From: a virus | Direction: 5' to 3' (one strand) | Virus record (IMG/VR): IMGVR_UViG_3300025120_000406 | Span: 1-28,241 of that record | DNA length: 28,241 bases | In this document: in pieces, positions 7,854 to 15,277 of the stretch | Numbering within the stretch: position 1 is the first letter of the stretch | Layout of the letters: each line of letters opens with the position of its first letter | The notes under the pieces: generated by a model | What the model was told of the DNA's origin: nothing | Seen by the model: the letters and a program-made list of their open reading frames with translations, nothing else | The model's database searches: none | Position numbers and translations under genes: made by a program

Positions 7854-8633
7854 TTAAACGATAGACCAGTTTTCGCCATCACCAATGATGACTTCTGCGC
7901 TATCTACAATTGTAATCGGTCCACAACTAGTAGCGTTCATCTCATCAGGAATAGTATAAGTAGTATTTACAGTCTGTTCATTTAATAAAAATACACGGTC
8001 AGTACCAGATCCTGTAGCTCCTCCACCAATTGATCCCCATTGAGCGCCATCATAGCCTTCGTAGGTAACAAGAGTCTGGTTCCAACGCATCATTCCAGCT
8101 AACGCCGTACCAGGGCGTTGGGCTGTTGTACCAGAAGGAATCTTCCAATAACTACTTCCATATACACCACCGTTAGTGTCACCCGAGATAGTTCCTTCTA
8201 CGGATAAACTTCCTGTTACTGTTGCGTTATTACTAACATAAAGGCCACTACTGAAATAACCATCAGCTATAAAAGTACTGATACCAGTGACTGTTGTGGT
8301 ACCACCTACAACTAAATTACCTTTAAGGTTTGTATTTCCTGTGACAGTAGCATCATTACCAACAAACAGATCATCAATTTGAGAATTACCAGTTACCGTT
8401 AGAACATTTAAATTTGTATTCCCACTAACAGTTAAGCCTTGATCAAAAGTGACATCACCAGAGGCAACAATATCACCTTCAACAGTAAGGTCTCCTTTTA
8501 TTACAACATCGCCACTAAAAGTTGGCTTATTTACTAAACCAGAAACATAAAGGGTAGCGTTTCCTTCGTTTGGAGAAACACCCGTAGTATATGTAATATA
8601 ATCAACGCGAACTTCGCCGTACTGAGGAGCCAT
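7854..8633 (-). CDS. Beta-stalk tail fibre or base protein
   Basis: A 259-residue protein that opens MAPQYGEVRVDYITYTTG. Residues about 35-150 are short beta repeats (GDLTVEGDIVASGDVTF, GNLVVGGTTTVTG) of a kind found in trimeric fibre shafts. Next comes IPSGTTAQRPGTALAGMMRW and YEGYDGAQWGSIGGG, a motif common near the ends of marine phage tail proteins, and a C-terminal beta domain (VFLLNEQTVNTTYTIPDE...IIGDGENWSIV). There is no S74 domain, so it does not carry its own chaperone. It lies between fibre 3 and the larger stalk protein, all on one strand. Structural role likely; exact place in the tail unknown. Confidence 0.72.
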   Translation of the reverse strand: MAPQYGEVRVDYITYTTGVSPNEGNATLYVSGLVNKPTFSGDVVIKGDLTVEGDIVASGDVTFDQGLTVSGNTNLNVLTVTGNSQIDDLFVGNDATVTGNTNLKGNLVVGGTTTVTGISTFIADGYFSSGLYVSNNATVTGSLSVEGTISGDTNGGVYGSSYWKIPSGTTAQRPGTALAGMMRWNQTLVTYEGYDGAQWGSIGGGATGSGTDRVFLLNEQTVNTTYTIPDEMNATSCGPITIVDSAEVIIGDGENWSIV

Positions 8634-8673
8634 TTCTTTACCTTGTGCTTAACACATATAAATGTATTCTACT

Positions 8674-10893
8674 TTAAATATTCCAAATCGTTAAGACATG
8701 TCGTCCTGCACTGTTTCCAGTTCCAGATTCAATTGTCCATCCTCTTTGGCCATTGACTGTTGCAGCAATCATTTCACCGGATGGGTTATAGAAACCTGTA
8801 TTTAAATCACCTGTGAATGTAATACCTGGTGCAGTTTGAGTACCCCATGGGAATTCAGCTTGACCTGAGAGTACTATAAAATCAGAGTGTGAAGTAACTG
8901 TTCCGCTAACAGTGACATCACCTCCGACATTTACACCACTTGTAACAAAAGCATTTCCACTGACGCTTAAATCTGCGTCAATAATAATTTCATTATCAAC
9001 TAATAAATTACCAAAATGTCCGGTCGTTGTTGAAATACTTGAACCAGTAATTGTTACACCGGTTAACTGAGTAAATGTACCGTTAGTGCCTAAGAAGTTT
9101 TCACCAGTAATAGTGATTCCCGTGACATTTGTATAATTTAAATTTGTACCACTAACCGTAATAGCTTTTAAATCAACAAAGTTACCTGAAGTAAAGTTTG
9201 CAGCATTACCTGTAACTGTTGTAAAGATACCAGTAATAGCAGTAATATTTCCACTGACGATAACATTGTCATCAACAATGACTTGACCAGAAACGAATAG
9301 GTCACCACTTACAACTAATCCACTTAAAATATTTAATTCATCAAAAGTTGTTGTACCGCTTACGTCCAGGTTTCCTGAAATAACTACGTTGCCATCAACA
9401 TCTAGATCGTTAGTAAATAAACCACTAGCCGCATGGATATATTCAATACCACTAATAGTAGTGTTACCATCGCCTGTAATATTGCCACTGACGATAGAGA
9501 AATCACCGCTCAGGCTTAGGTCTCCACTTAGTTCTGTTGTTCCATTAACAACCAAACCACTAGTAACATCAAGGTTTCCAGTTGCTGTGATGTCGTGTGC
9601 TTGTAGGTCACCCGTGATTGTGGCAGTTTGAGAGACTACTAAGACATCAAAGAAACCATCTGTACCACTAATGGTAGGTGCAGAGACAATTGTGTTAAAT
9701 GTACCACTGGTTCCTGTGATAGTTGTACCAGAAACCAATCCAGTGATAGATAAATCACCACCAATAAAACCTGATCCGTTAAGGAATAAATTTTCAACAA
9801 TGGTAAAACTACCACTAACCGTTTGGTCCCCGGAGAAACTTAAGTTAGTCGCATTTAATGTATCTACGTTAATTAAATCAGCATTAATAGTATCTCCCGT
9901 GATCGTGGTCCCAGATATGTAAGAGAAATCACCACTGATCGCTGTAATTTCATCAACAATTAAGTCACCTGTGATATTTAAATTACCTGTGATTGTTAAA
10001 TTATTCTGTATAAATGCGTCAGTAAAAGTTGCTACAATGCCTGTAACAGTCTCCCCATAAAAACCGCTAGCTACTAGCTGGTTGAAGTTACCGGAGGTTA
10101 CACGTAAATTAGTACCTGTTGCTTCTGTAAATAAAACCGTGTTACCAGTAATAGTGGCACCTGAAACTGTATCAAATACACCAAGGATTCCAGTTATATT
10201 AGTAAACTGACCGATGTCACCAGTAATGGTGGCTCCTGAAATTGTTCCTGTTGCATTAATATTGTTAGCATTAATATCACCAGTAATAGTGACACCAGAA
10301 CCAACAAATTCATCAACGATCAGATAATCAAAATAGCCACTGACAGCATCAATCCCACGGGTGACAGTTAAGTCAACAACCGTACCGCTTTCAATGCCGA
10401 CATTATCACCAGTGATTGTGGTGCCGGAAGCATAGTCAAAATAACCGCTAGTAAAGTCACTTACCGTACCAGTGGCAATAGTGAAGTTCCCTGAGGTTAC
10501 CTCAAGATAATCTCCAAGTAAATTCTGAGCATCTACTTGGTTGGTAGTAATATTTCCTGTTACTGAAACATTATTACCGATAAATAAATTTGAGTTTATT
10601 TCTACGTTTGATTCAAATACACTAGTGCCTGATACCGTTAAATTTCCACGTAAATTCTGATCGCCATAAATTGAAGCATACCCAGTGACAAGAACGTTAC
10701 CTACGGTAAAAGGATCAGTCTCTCCTTGGTTAATGTAGTATTGGTCAAGATAAACCCGAAGACCACTAAAATTTAATTTCTTATTACGTAGAGCAGGATC
10801 AATCTCAAAAACTGAGACAAGCGTTACTAGGTCTTGATCGACAATATCAGCCGGGAGAATAGCCGGGAATTGTGTAATTTTCCTATTTGCCAC
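8674..10893 (-). CDS. Long repetitive stalk protein, probable fibre or neck/tail attachment protein
   Basis: A 739-residue protein. The N-terminal 55 residues (MANRKITQFPAILPADIVDQ, then NKKLNFSGLRVYLDQYY) resemble a virion-attachment module I have seen at the start of cyanophage fibre-like proteins. Residues about 70-690 are a near-continuous run of short units built on VSG-x-TITGD or GNLTVSGT, a composition dominated by T, S, G, I, V and N typical of beta-helical trimeric shafts. The C terminus (TAPGITFTGDLNTGFYNPSG, then NGQRGWTIESGTG) contains the dNTGfY motif also seen near the start of the S74 fibres (for example GDTDNGLYYAGTN in fibre 3), suggesting a shared docking or capping element. 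No catalytic motif is visible. Confidence 0.72.
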   Translation of the reverse strand: MANRKITQFPAILPADIVDQDLVTLVSVFEIDPALRNKKLNFSGLRVYLDQYYINQGETDPFTVGNVLVTGYASIYGDQNLRGNLTVSGTSVFESNVEINSNLFIGNNVSVTGNITTNQVDAQNLLGDYLEVTSGNFTIATGTVSDFTSGYFDYASGTTITGDNVGIESGTVVDLTVTRGIDAVSGYFDYLIVDEFVGSGVTITGDINANNINATGTISGATITGDIGQFTNITGILGVFDTVSGATITGNTVLFTEATGTNLRVTSGNFNQLVASGFYGETVTGIVATFTDAFIQNNLTITGNLNITGDLIVDEITAISGDFSYISGTTITGDTINADLINVDTLNATNLSFSGDQTVSGSFTIVENLFLNGSGFIGGDLSITGLVSGTTITGTSGTFNTIVSAPTISGTDGFFDVLVVSQTATITGDLQAHDITATGNLDVTSGLVVNGTTELSGDLSLSGDFSIVSGNITGDGNTTISGIEYIHAASGLFTNDLDVDGNVVISGNLDVSGTTTFDELNILSGLVVSGDLFVSGQVIVDDNVIVSGNITAITGIFTTVTGNAANFTSGNFVDLKAITVSGTNLNYTNVTGITITGENFLGTNGTFTQLTGVTITGSSISTTTGHFGNLLVDNEIIIDADLSVSGNAFVTSGVNVGGDVTVSGTVTSHSDFIVLSGQAEFPWGTQTAPGITFTGDLNTGFYNPSGEMIAATVNGQRGWTIESGTGNSAGRHVLTIWNI

Positions 10894-10901
10894 CCTACTT
10901 T

Positions 10902-10935
10902 AAGCCAAGTCTTATACTTAATTATAAGCTGGCTT
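10902..10935. terminator. Two-part hairpin between membrane protein and stalk genes
   Basis: AAGCCA (10902-10907) pairs with TGGCTT (10930-10935), and inside it CTTATA pairs with TATAAG around a 6-base loop, with a small internal bulge. It overlaps the stop of the 10934-11428 gene. No clear U-tract follows on the minus strand, so it could be a weak terminator or an RNA-processing site. Confidence 0.35.
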
Positions 10936-11428
10936 ATTTATCTTTAATTTCAATCCTTGGTAAAATGTCTGTTGCTACTGTCCAGATACCTTGAATTCCT
11001 AGTACACACCCTGTTGTGATAGCAAAAACAATAATAATTTCAGCTAAAGTAAGGTTTCGTTTTACATAAACAATCTGAGGTTCAGCTACTGGTTGAGCAA
11101 AAGCTTGTGGAACAGGAATTGAGGCAGGAGCTGGTTGTGGTACTGGAGGTTGAATAAACTGTTGTTGAGGTTCACCAGTGGCTTGTCGTTGTGTTACTTG
11201 TGCAATTGCATCCTGTAGTGCCTGTTCTCGCATTGCTTGAAAATCTGGTCTATTAAAAACAACACCAGGTTGTTGCGCTGGTTGTGGTTCAGGTGCTGCT
11301 GCTTGGTTGAATTCAGCTGGGTTTTGATATCTCGGACCTTCAGGATTTTCGTAGTAATTTCCAGGGGGTTGACTTGCAGGTACTTGCTCTTCCACGGATA
11401 AAGTTGTATCTTTGTATGAGTGTAACAT
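10934..11428 (-). CDS. Proline/glutamine-rich single-pass membrane protein
   Basis: A 164-residue protein. Residues 1-120 are low-complexity and rich in P, Q and A (PEPQPAQQPG, QPPVPQPAPASIPVPQ), with a possible helix at 62-85. Residues about 126-150 (LTLAEIIIVFAITTGCVLGIQGIW) form one transmembrane segment, followed by a short tail LPRIEIKDK. There is no signal peptide, so it is probably a C-terminally anchored inner-membrane protein. A holin-like or spanin-like role is possible for a phage membrane protein, but nothing in the sequence proves it and no lysis gene adjoins it. Its ATG lies 9 bases from the divergent ATG at 11438. Confidence 0.7.
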   Translation of the reverse strand: MLHSYKDTTLSVEEQVPASQPPGNYYENPEGPRYQNPAEFNQAAAPEPQPAQQPGVVFNRPDFQAMREQALQDAIAQVTQRQATGEPQQQFIQPPVPQPAPASIPVPQAFAQPVAEPQIVYVKRNLTLAEIIIVFAITTGCVLGIQGIWTVATDILPRIEIKDK

Positions 11429-11437
11429 TAATCAAGA

Positions 11438-11881
11438 ATGGCTGAGGCAAATAAAGAACTGTTAGCAATTGCTTCCGAACTAAAAGGAATCAGGAATATT
11501 CTTGCTTCTATTTGGCACTCTCGTTACTCAAACGATGAAACAGACCAAGTAAGCCCTGAGATCTATGCAGAAGAATACATCTCAACTGAAGAGTGTGCTA
11601 GGAGGCTTGGTGTTACAGATCAAACCATACGTAATTGGATTTTACAAGGGAAGAAAAAACAAGTGGACCCTCGCTTTAAAGGTTGGGTTCAGGGTGTGCA
11701 TTACATTGTTATTCCTGTAGGAACCAAAAAAGAAATGGTTCGTATCCCATGGAACCAATTGATTTTAAGTTATTCCAAAGGACCAGAGGCGAGCTTGCGT
11801 ACATTTGATAATGATCGCGGTACAAATCTCTACGAAAACAAACGAGATTTCTTTGAAAATCTACAAAAAGAAAAAGGATAA
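11438..11881 (+). CDS. Helix-turn-helix DNA-binding protein (MerR/excisionase-like)
   Basis: A 147-residue protein. Residues 47-75 (YISTEECARRLGVTDQTIRN and on) are a clear winged-helix/MerR-type helix-turn-helix of the kind found in excisionases and small phage regulators. A GVHYIVIPVGTKKEMVRIPW stretch (86-105) fits the wing that often carries G-x-HY in excisionase-like proteins. The N-terminal 30 residues look helical and the tail is charged. It is the first gene of a plus-strand run of five, with the next ATG 6 bases after its stop. It may regulate this block or the divergent minus-strand genes; that is inferred from position. Confidence 0.72.
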   Translation: MAEANKELLAIASELKGIRNILASIWHSRYSNDETDQVSPEIYAEEYISTEECARRLGVTDQTIRNWILQGKKKQVDPRFKGWVQGVHYIVIPVGTKKEMVRIPWNQLILSYSKGPEASLRTFDNDRGTNLYENKRDFFENLQKEKG

Positions 11882-11886
11882 CCCAA

Positions 11887-12348
11887 ATGAAACATCGTTT
11901 TGACACAATTCTGATTGATCTATTAACAATAGATAATTACGAAGCATATTTGCCCAATAGCCTAAGTCTTCAAGTTGCTCCTTTCTTGCCGCCTACTGGG
12001 TCATTTGATGACGCAACTCTCCGTCGTTACATCCAAATGATTCGTGATTTTGAAATTGAAGACCCAAATAGCAATATGACTTTGGCCAATCGTTTGAGAT
12101 TGGCTTTTTCAGATATGAACCCAGAAACAATCTGTAGTCGCTTCCCTAATGCGGACCTGCCTTTAAAAAGAAGATTGCGCTGTGTTGCTGAGTATCTTAT
12201 TCGTGCTGGTGAATTGTCTAAAATGCGCGACGATAATGGTAAGCTAATAAAAAAACGGGGTGTGTTAGGCAAAATGGTTGTTATTTATGAACCATTACCT
12301 AAGATGATTACTGTTTTAAATCGCCAGAAACTATTGAGCCATGAGTAG
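11887..12348 (+). CDS. Unrecognised protein in the plus-strand operon
   Basis: A 153-residue protein that I do not recognise. It looks all-alpha at the start (FDTILIDLLTIDNYEAYLPN), has a FDDATLRRYIQMIRDFEIED helix, and a C-terminal part (LKRRLRCVAEYLIRAGELSK, then KKRGVLGKMVVIYEPL) that reads like a winged-helix or replication-initiator-type fold with a basic surface. No catalytic residues stand out. It starts 6 bases after the helix-turn-helix gene and its last 8 bases overlap the next gene (ATGAGTAG), so the operon is tightly packed. A nucleic-acid-related role is only a guess. Confidence 0.6.
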   Translation: MKHRFDTILIDLLTIDNYEAYLPNSLSLQVAPFLPPTGSFDDATLRRYIQMIRDFEIEDPNSNMTLANRLRLAFSDMNPETICSRFPNADLPLKRRLRCVAEYLIRAGELSKMRDDNGKLIKKRGVLGKMVVIYEPLPKMITVLNRQKLLSHE

Positions 12349-12712
12349 ACGCGAAGACTTATTAGCATCAGTCATTGGCAAAGACATGGATCCTGCTAGT
12401 GCCAAGTATGCAGACGCAACTATCAAGCTGTTGCTAGGGGATATGGGTGAACAGTCCATTAAATTCTGGGAGACTGAAGGCCCAGGAGTTATGTGCTTTC
12501 AGCCAAATAGTAGCGAAAGATCAATGTTCTGGTTAACCTTAAAAGAACTCCACAATGCAGAGGAAAACTCAGATGGTGAACTCAAAGAAACGTTTAAAAG
12601 CATCCTTGAAGCAGCTCAAAAAATCGACCCTGCAGCTGGCGCAGGATACATTATCAACGATCATCAAGGGATGCGCTACTTTGCAATCGACTATAACCAG
12701 GCATCAGAATGA
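12341..12712 (+). CDS. Unrecognised acidic protein upstream of the methyltransferase homologue
   Basis: A 123-residue protein that I do not recognise. It has mixed alpha/beta character with helices at MSRREDLLASVIGK and ELKETFKSILEAAQKI, a WETEGPGVMCFQPNS stretch and a C-terminal strand (GMRYFAIDYNQ). It overlaps the preceding gene by 8 bases and the following one by 4 (ATGA), which argues that it is a real, translationally coupled gene. Co-location with the methyltransferase homologue and dCTP deaminase suggests a DNA-metabolism or regulatory role, unproven. Confidence 0.6.
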   Translation: MSRREDLLASVIGKDMDPASAKYADATIKLLLGDMGEQSIKFWETEGPGVMCFQPNSSERSMFWLTLKELHNAEENSDGELKETFKSILEAAQKIDPAAGAGYIINDHQGMRYFAIDYNQASE

Positions 12713-13305
12713 CCGTACGTAGAGGAGATAACCGTCGCGTAGAAGGTTATGAGTGGATCTCTAATCGAGACCTTATTGACAGTGCTCATTTACTTATGGG
12801 TAACATCGATCTGGATCCTGCTAGCTCAGAGTTTGCTAACGGTTACGTAGGTGCTAATCACTTCTTTACTGCTAAGGATGATCCCATTAATGAAGCTGAA
12901 TGGTTTGGTAAAGTCTATTGTTTCCATCCACCGGCTTGTCTTTATTATAATAAACGCGAGGCGCGGTGGATTCCAACCAGGGGTTTGTCTCCTACGCTGA
13001 CATCAGGCTCAGCTATCTGGTGGAAAACTTTAAAGCAACAGTGGCTGAAAGGGAATGTTGAACAGGCTATTTATTTTACAAATTATATTGATATCGTGAT
13101 GTATTCACAGGATATCTTTGATCATCCTGTGTGCCTTTTAAAGTCTCGTCCAAAGCTTCTAAGGCATTACTTCGGTGAGGAGGAAACTGATTCGCGTACC
13201 ACAGGTGCTAGTGCAGTTATCTACCTACAACCTAGAGATAATATTGAGAAAGCCACTGAAGATTTCTGCGATATATACGGTGAAAAAGGAAGGATCTTGC
13301 TGTAG
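12709..13305 (+). CDS. Phage Dam-like adenine methyltransferase homologue with altered catalytic motif
   Basis: A 198-residue protein. The order of motifs follows the phage N6-adenine methyltransferase family (PF05869 type): a SAM-side motif DLDPAS at 34-39, then FFTAKDD (52-58), W.GKVYCF and a PP motif at 72-76, then W.PTRGLSPTLTSGSAIWW, QAIYFTN, and a late CLLKSRPKLLRHYF....ASAVIYLQP. In active enzymes the PP motif is (D/N/S)PP(Y/F); here it is HPPA, so both the polar and the aromatic residue that hold the target adenine are changed. It may be a non-methylating relative or act on something else. It is coupled to the previous gene by ATGA, with dCTP deaminase 24 bases downstream. Family moderately sure; methyltransferase activity doubtful. 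Confidence 0.6.
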   Translation: MTVRRGDNRRVEGYEWISNRDLIDSAHLLMGNIDLDPASSEFANGYVGANHFFTAKDDPINEAEWFGKVYCFHPPACLYYNKREARWIPTRGLSPTLTSGSAIWWKTLKQQWLKGNVEQAIYFTNYIDIVMYSQDIFDHPVCLLKSRPKLLRHYFGEEETDSRTTGASAVIYLQPRDNIEKATEDFCDIYGEKGRILL

Positions 13306-13329
13306 AGTTGGAGCACTCAAGCAGCAAGC

Positions 13330-13914
13330 ATGTCAGTTTTAAGCGATAAGCAGATCAAAGTATTTGCAGAAAAAGGTATGATTGCACCTTTCCAAGATAA
13401 ACTGATAAGTAATGAAAACAACACACCGATATTAAGTTATGGTCTATCAAGCTATGGGTACGATATTCGGCTGTCTCCTAGTCAGTGCCTTCTTTTTGGC
13501 GGTGTTCAACACGGTGTATGTGACGCTAAAAACTTTGATCCTGAAATATTAAAAGAGACTGAATTACACGAAGATGAGAAAGGAAAGTATTTCATCATTC
13601 CGCCATATGGTTATTGCCTTGGCGTTGCTATGGAACGTCTTTGTCTTCCCAGGGACGTTACAGTTGTTGCGGTTGGTAAGAGTACGTACGCACGTTCAGG
13701 TATCCTCGTCAACATTACTCCAGCGGAAGCCGGTTGGGAGGGTCATCTAACTCTAGAGATCAGTAACTGCACCAGCTTGTTTAATAAAATCTATGCCAAT
13801 GAGGGCATTTGTCAGCTCTTGTTTTACCAAGGGGATCCTTGTGAAGTGTCGTATCTTGAAAGAAAAGGCAAATACAACAAACAACCTTATGAGGTTGTAT
13901 TGTCAAAAGTGTGA
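13330..13914 (+). CDS. dcd: dCTP deaminase
   Basis: A 194-residue protein, the usual length for a trimeric dCTP deaminase. It converts dCTP to dUTP, the route to dTMP for phage DNA synthesis. Seen: YGLSSYGYDIRL (37-48), the typical N-terminal strand; GKSTYARSGI (116-125) with Arg122, the substrate-binding S-x-x-AR-x-G motif; GWEGHLTLEISN (135-146) with Glu143 in the position of the catalytic Glu of the LE[IF] motif; and QLLFYQG near the end. All expected residues are present, so it should be active. A bifunctional deaminase/dUTPase cannot be excluded by eye. It ends the first plus-strand block, 19 bases from the end of a convergent minus-strand gene. It is a common nucleotide-supply gene in phages. 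Confidence 0.92.
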   Translation: MSVLSDKQIKVFAEKGMIAPFQDKLISNENNTPILSYGLSSYGYDIRLSPSQCLLFGGVQHGVCDAKNFDPEILKETELHEDEKGKYFIIPPYGYCLGVAMERLCLPRDVTVVAVGKSTYARSGILVNITPAEAGWEGHLTLEISNCTSLFNKIYANEGICQLLFYQGDPCEVSYLERKGKYNKQPYEVVLSKV

Positions 13915-13933
13915 CTAGAATACTAAGTAGGTT

Positions 13934-14260
13934 TTAGTAATAAAGCTTACTGGTTGACGGTTGTGGTTTATCTGCATAGTTCGTTGAGCCAGCCCTGCCA
14001 AACTGATCTCCTTTAATAAAAGCAGGCATTTGACCTTCACGATTTCTCCATGGTGCATCTATCTGTCTTTTCTGCTGAAACTTTCCGGCGGAACGTGCTG
14101 ATTTCAGAAACTTACCAACACGATCTTGCTTGCGTTCGTTGCGAGTGTCCGCAGCACGATCGATTCTTCTCTCAGTCTCGTCGAGGCGACGAGCATCAAC
14201 GTCATAAGCTCTCTCAGGATTTAAGTCACTAATACCACTACCTGAGCTGCCTATTGCCAT
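13934..14260 (-). CDS. Small charged protein, unrecognised
   Basis: A 108-residue protein. The first 15 residues are G/S-rich (MAIGSSGSGISDLNPE). Residues about 20-65 are a highly charged R/D/E-rich segment (RRLDETERRIDRAADTRNER) likely to form a long helix, and the tail is basic and disordered. I recognise no domain. It is a lone minus-strand gene between two plus-strand blocks, with a bidirectional AT-rich start region shared with the gene at 14309. Position and composition would suit a small virion or scaffold-like protein, which is speculation. Confidence 0.55.
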   Translation of the reverse strand: MAIGSSGSGISDLNPERAYDVDARRLDETERRIDRAADTRNERKQDRVGKFLKSARSAGKFQQKRQIDAPWRNREGQMPAFIKGDQFGRAGSTNYADKPQPSTSKLYY

Positions 14261-14290
14261 TGACTTATATAACTTATAATTAACAGTATA
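14254..14290. promoter_or_regulatory. Probable divergent promoter region
   Basis: Between ATG codons at 14260 (minus) and 14309 (plus) lies an AT-rich stretch. On the plus strand a perfect TATAAT (14275-14280) follows TTGCCA (14254-14259) at a 15-base spacing, placing the start of transcription about 20 bases before the ATG. On the minus strand TATACT (14290-14285) is a -10 candidate for the 13934-14260 gene, with about 17 bases of leader. Confidence 0.45.
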
Positions 14291-14308
14291 CTCCCAGCGA
14301 ATAGATAA

Positions 14309-14704
14309 ATGGACGGCTTCCTTAGTGCTTTTATGGAAGAGAATGATACTCTTCGTCAGCGCATGGTTGACATGAATGATATTGGTCAGCCATTAGATAA
14401 CGAAGCTAATGATGTACCTATGTATGACCAGTACAACACTGGTCTAGCAGTCACCCAGCAAGATATGTCAGATCGTGTTAACTTAGCTATAGATCCAAGG
14501 GCACAACCAAGATGCGGAGTAACGGGAACAATTCCATCAGCGGAAGAGGGGATGATGCAGGGCGCTATGCCACAACCACGACAACTCTTGGTGGACATGG
14601 GGCAGCTCTCCCCCGAAGAGCAAGCAGTGGCAACGACCAACCAAAGGAAGCTGAGGGCTGGTTTAAACCGATCGGGATCAGTCCTGCAGAATCTGGCGAT
14701 TTGA
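14309..14704 (+). CDS. Unrecognised protein overlapping the DUF3310 frame
   Basis: A 131-residue acidic protein that I do not recognise. The N-terminal helix (FLSAFMEENDTLRQRMVDM) is followed by a flexible middle and a C-terminal helix (LLVDMGQLSPEEQAVATTNQ) that looks like genuine coding sequence up to LNRSGSVLQNLAI. It begins a plus-strand block behind a good TATAAT box. Its last 193 bases lie in the frame one base off from the longest possible DUF3310 reading frame, and its TGA overlaps a TTG that could start that gene. The N-terminal sequence could suit a small virion or scaffold-like protein, with no stronger evidence. Confidence 0.6.
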   Translation: MDGFLSAFMEENDTLRQRMVDMNDIGQPLDNEANDVPMYDQYNTGLAVTQQDMSDRVNLAIDPRAQPRCGVTGTIPSAEEGMMQGAMPQPRQLLVDMGQLSPEEQAVATTNQRKLRAGLNRSGSVLQNLAI

Positions 14705-15045
14705 GTCAAGAAGAGATTTTAGATTGCCCTGATGGTATTTGCCCTGTTCCATGGGCAAAGGAAGAGCCTGAAGAAAAGACCTATCAAGAGACGGTCTGGG
14801 ATACTTATATAGAAAAACATCAACAAGCTTTCACAGATAATGTGAACCACCCAGAACATTACACTGCAGGTGGTGGGATTGAATGTATTGAAGCAATTGA
14901 AGCTCAGCTGACTCCAGAAGAATATCGTGGTTACATTAAGGGTAATGTAGCAAAATACGTATGGAGAGAAAAGCATAAAGGTGGTAATGAGTCGCTTCGC
15001 AAGGCGCAGTGGTACTTATCTAGGTTGGTTTGTTTACCTGAATAA
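14512..15045 (+). CDS. DUF3310 phage protein (start uncertain)
   Basis: The conserved part is residues 111-172 of the longest reading: VNHPEHYTAGGGIECIEAIE, then GYIKGNVAKYVWREKHKGGN, then LRKAQWYLSRL. This is the DUF3310 pattern (NHP.HY..G.IE.I.....F..GN..KY..R...K....DL.KA..YL), found next to nucleotide-metabolism genes in many phages; its reaction is not firmly known to me. Three starts are possible: ATG at 14512 (193-base overlap with the previous gene), TTG at 14701 (TTGA overlap with its stop) or GTG at 14842 (domain only). The stretch DLSQEEILDCPDGICPVPW before the domain looks coding, so TTG 14701 or ATG 14512 is more likely than 14842. Confidence 0.75.
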   Translation: MRSNGNNSISGRGDDAGRYATTTTTLGGHGAALPRRASSGNDQPKEAEGWFKPIGISPAESGDLSQEEILDCPDGICPVPWAKEEPEEKTYQETVWDTYIEKHQQAFTDNVNHPEHYTAGGGIECIEAIEAQLTPEEYRGYIKGNVAKYVWREKHKGGNESLRKAQWYLSRLVCLPE

Positions 15046-15085
15046 AAATTAATTAAAGTAGACTAAAGCCACCTTTTTGATTATC

Positions 15086-15277
15086 ATGACAGTTACAACA
15101 AACGAGCACGGACAAACAAACGTCTTTGCCAAAGAACCAACAATGGAGGTAATTGAAGTGAACGAAAACCACAACACAAAAGCAGAACGTTTAAACGGCA
15201 GGCTTGCGATGCTAGGAATCATTGCTGCTCTTGGAGCCTATGCATTAACTGGAGATTTGATCCCAGGCTTGTGGTGA
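15086..15277 (+). CDS. hli: High-light-inducible protein (Hli/Scp)
   Basis: A 63-residue protein starting at the ATG at 15086; an upstream in-frame TTG adds only three residues. Residues 34-44 read ERLNGRLAMLG, the chlorophyll-binding signature ExxNGRxAMxG of Hli proteins, within a single transmembrane helix (about 36-56) ending in DLIPGLW. In cyanobacteria Hlis bind chlorophyll and carotenoid in the thylakoid membrane and protect photosystem II and its assembly; marine cyanophages carry them to keep photosynthesis running during infection. The N-terminal 30 residues are polar and free of domains. Its TGA overlaps a GTG start of the next gene (GTGA at 15274). Confidence 0.95.
   Translation: MTVTTNEHGQTNVFAKEPTMEVIEVNENHNTKAERLNGRLAMLGIIAALGAYALTGDLIPGLW

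Noticed and set aside
14560-14720. Programmed -1 frameshift joining the 14309 gene to the DUF3310 protein
   Set aside because: No X-XXY-YYZ heptamer or strong downstream hairpin is visible by eye, and a TTGA stop-start overlap is a simpler explanation; kept only as an alternative under the findings.
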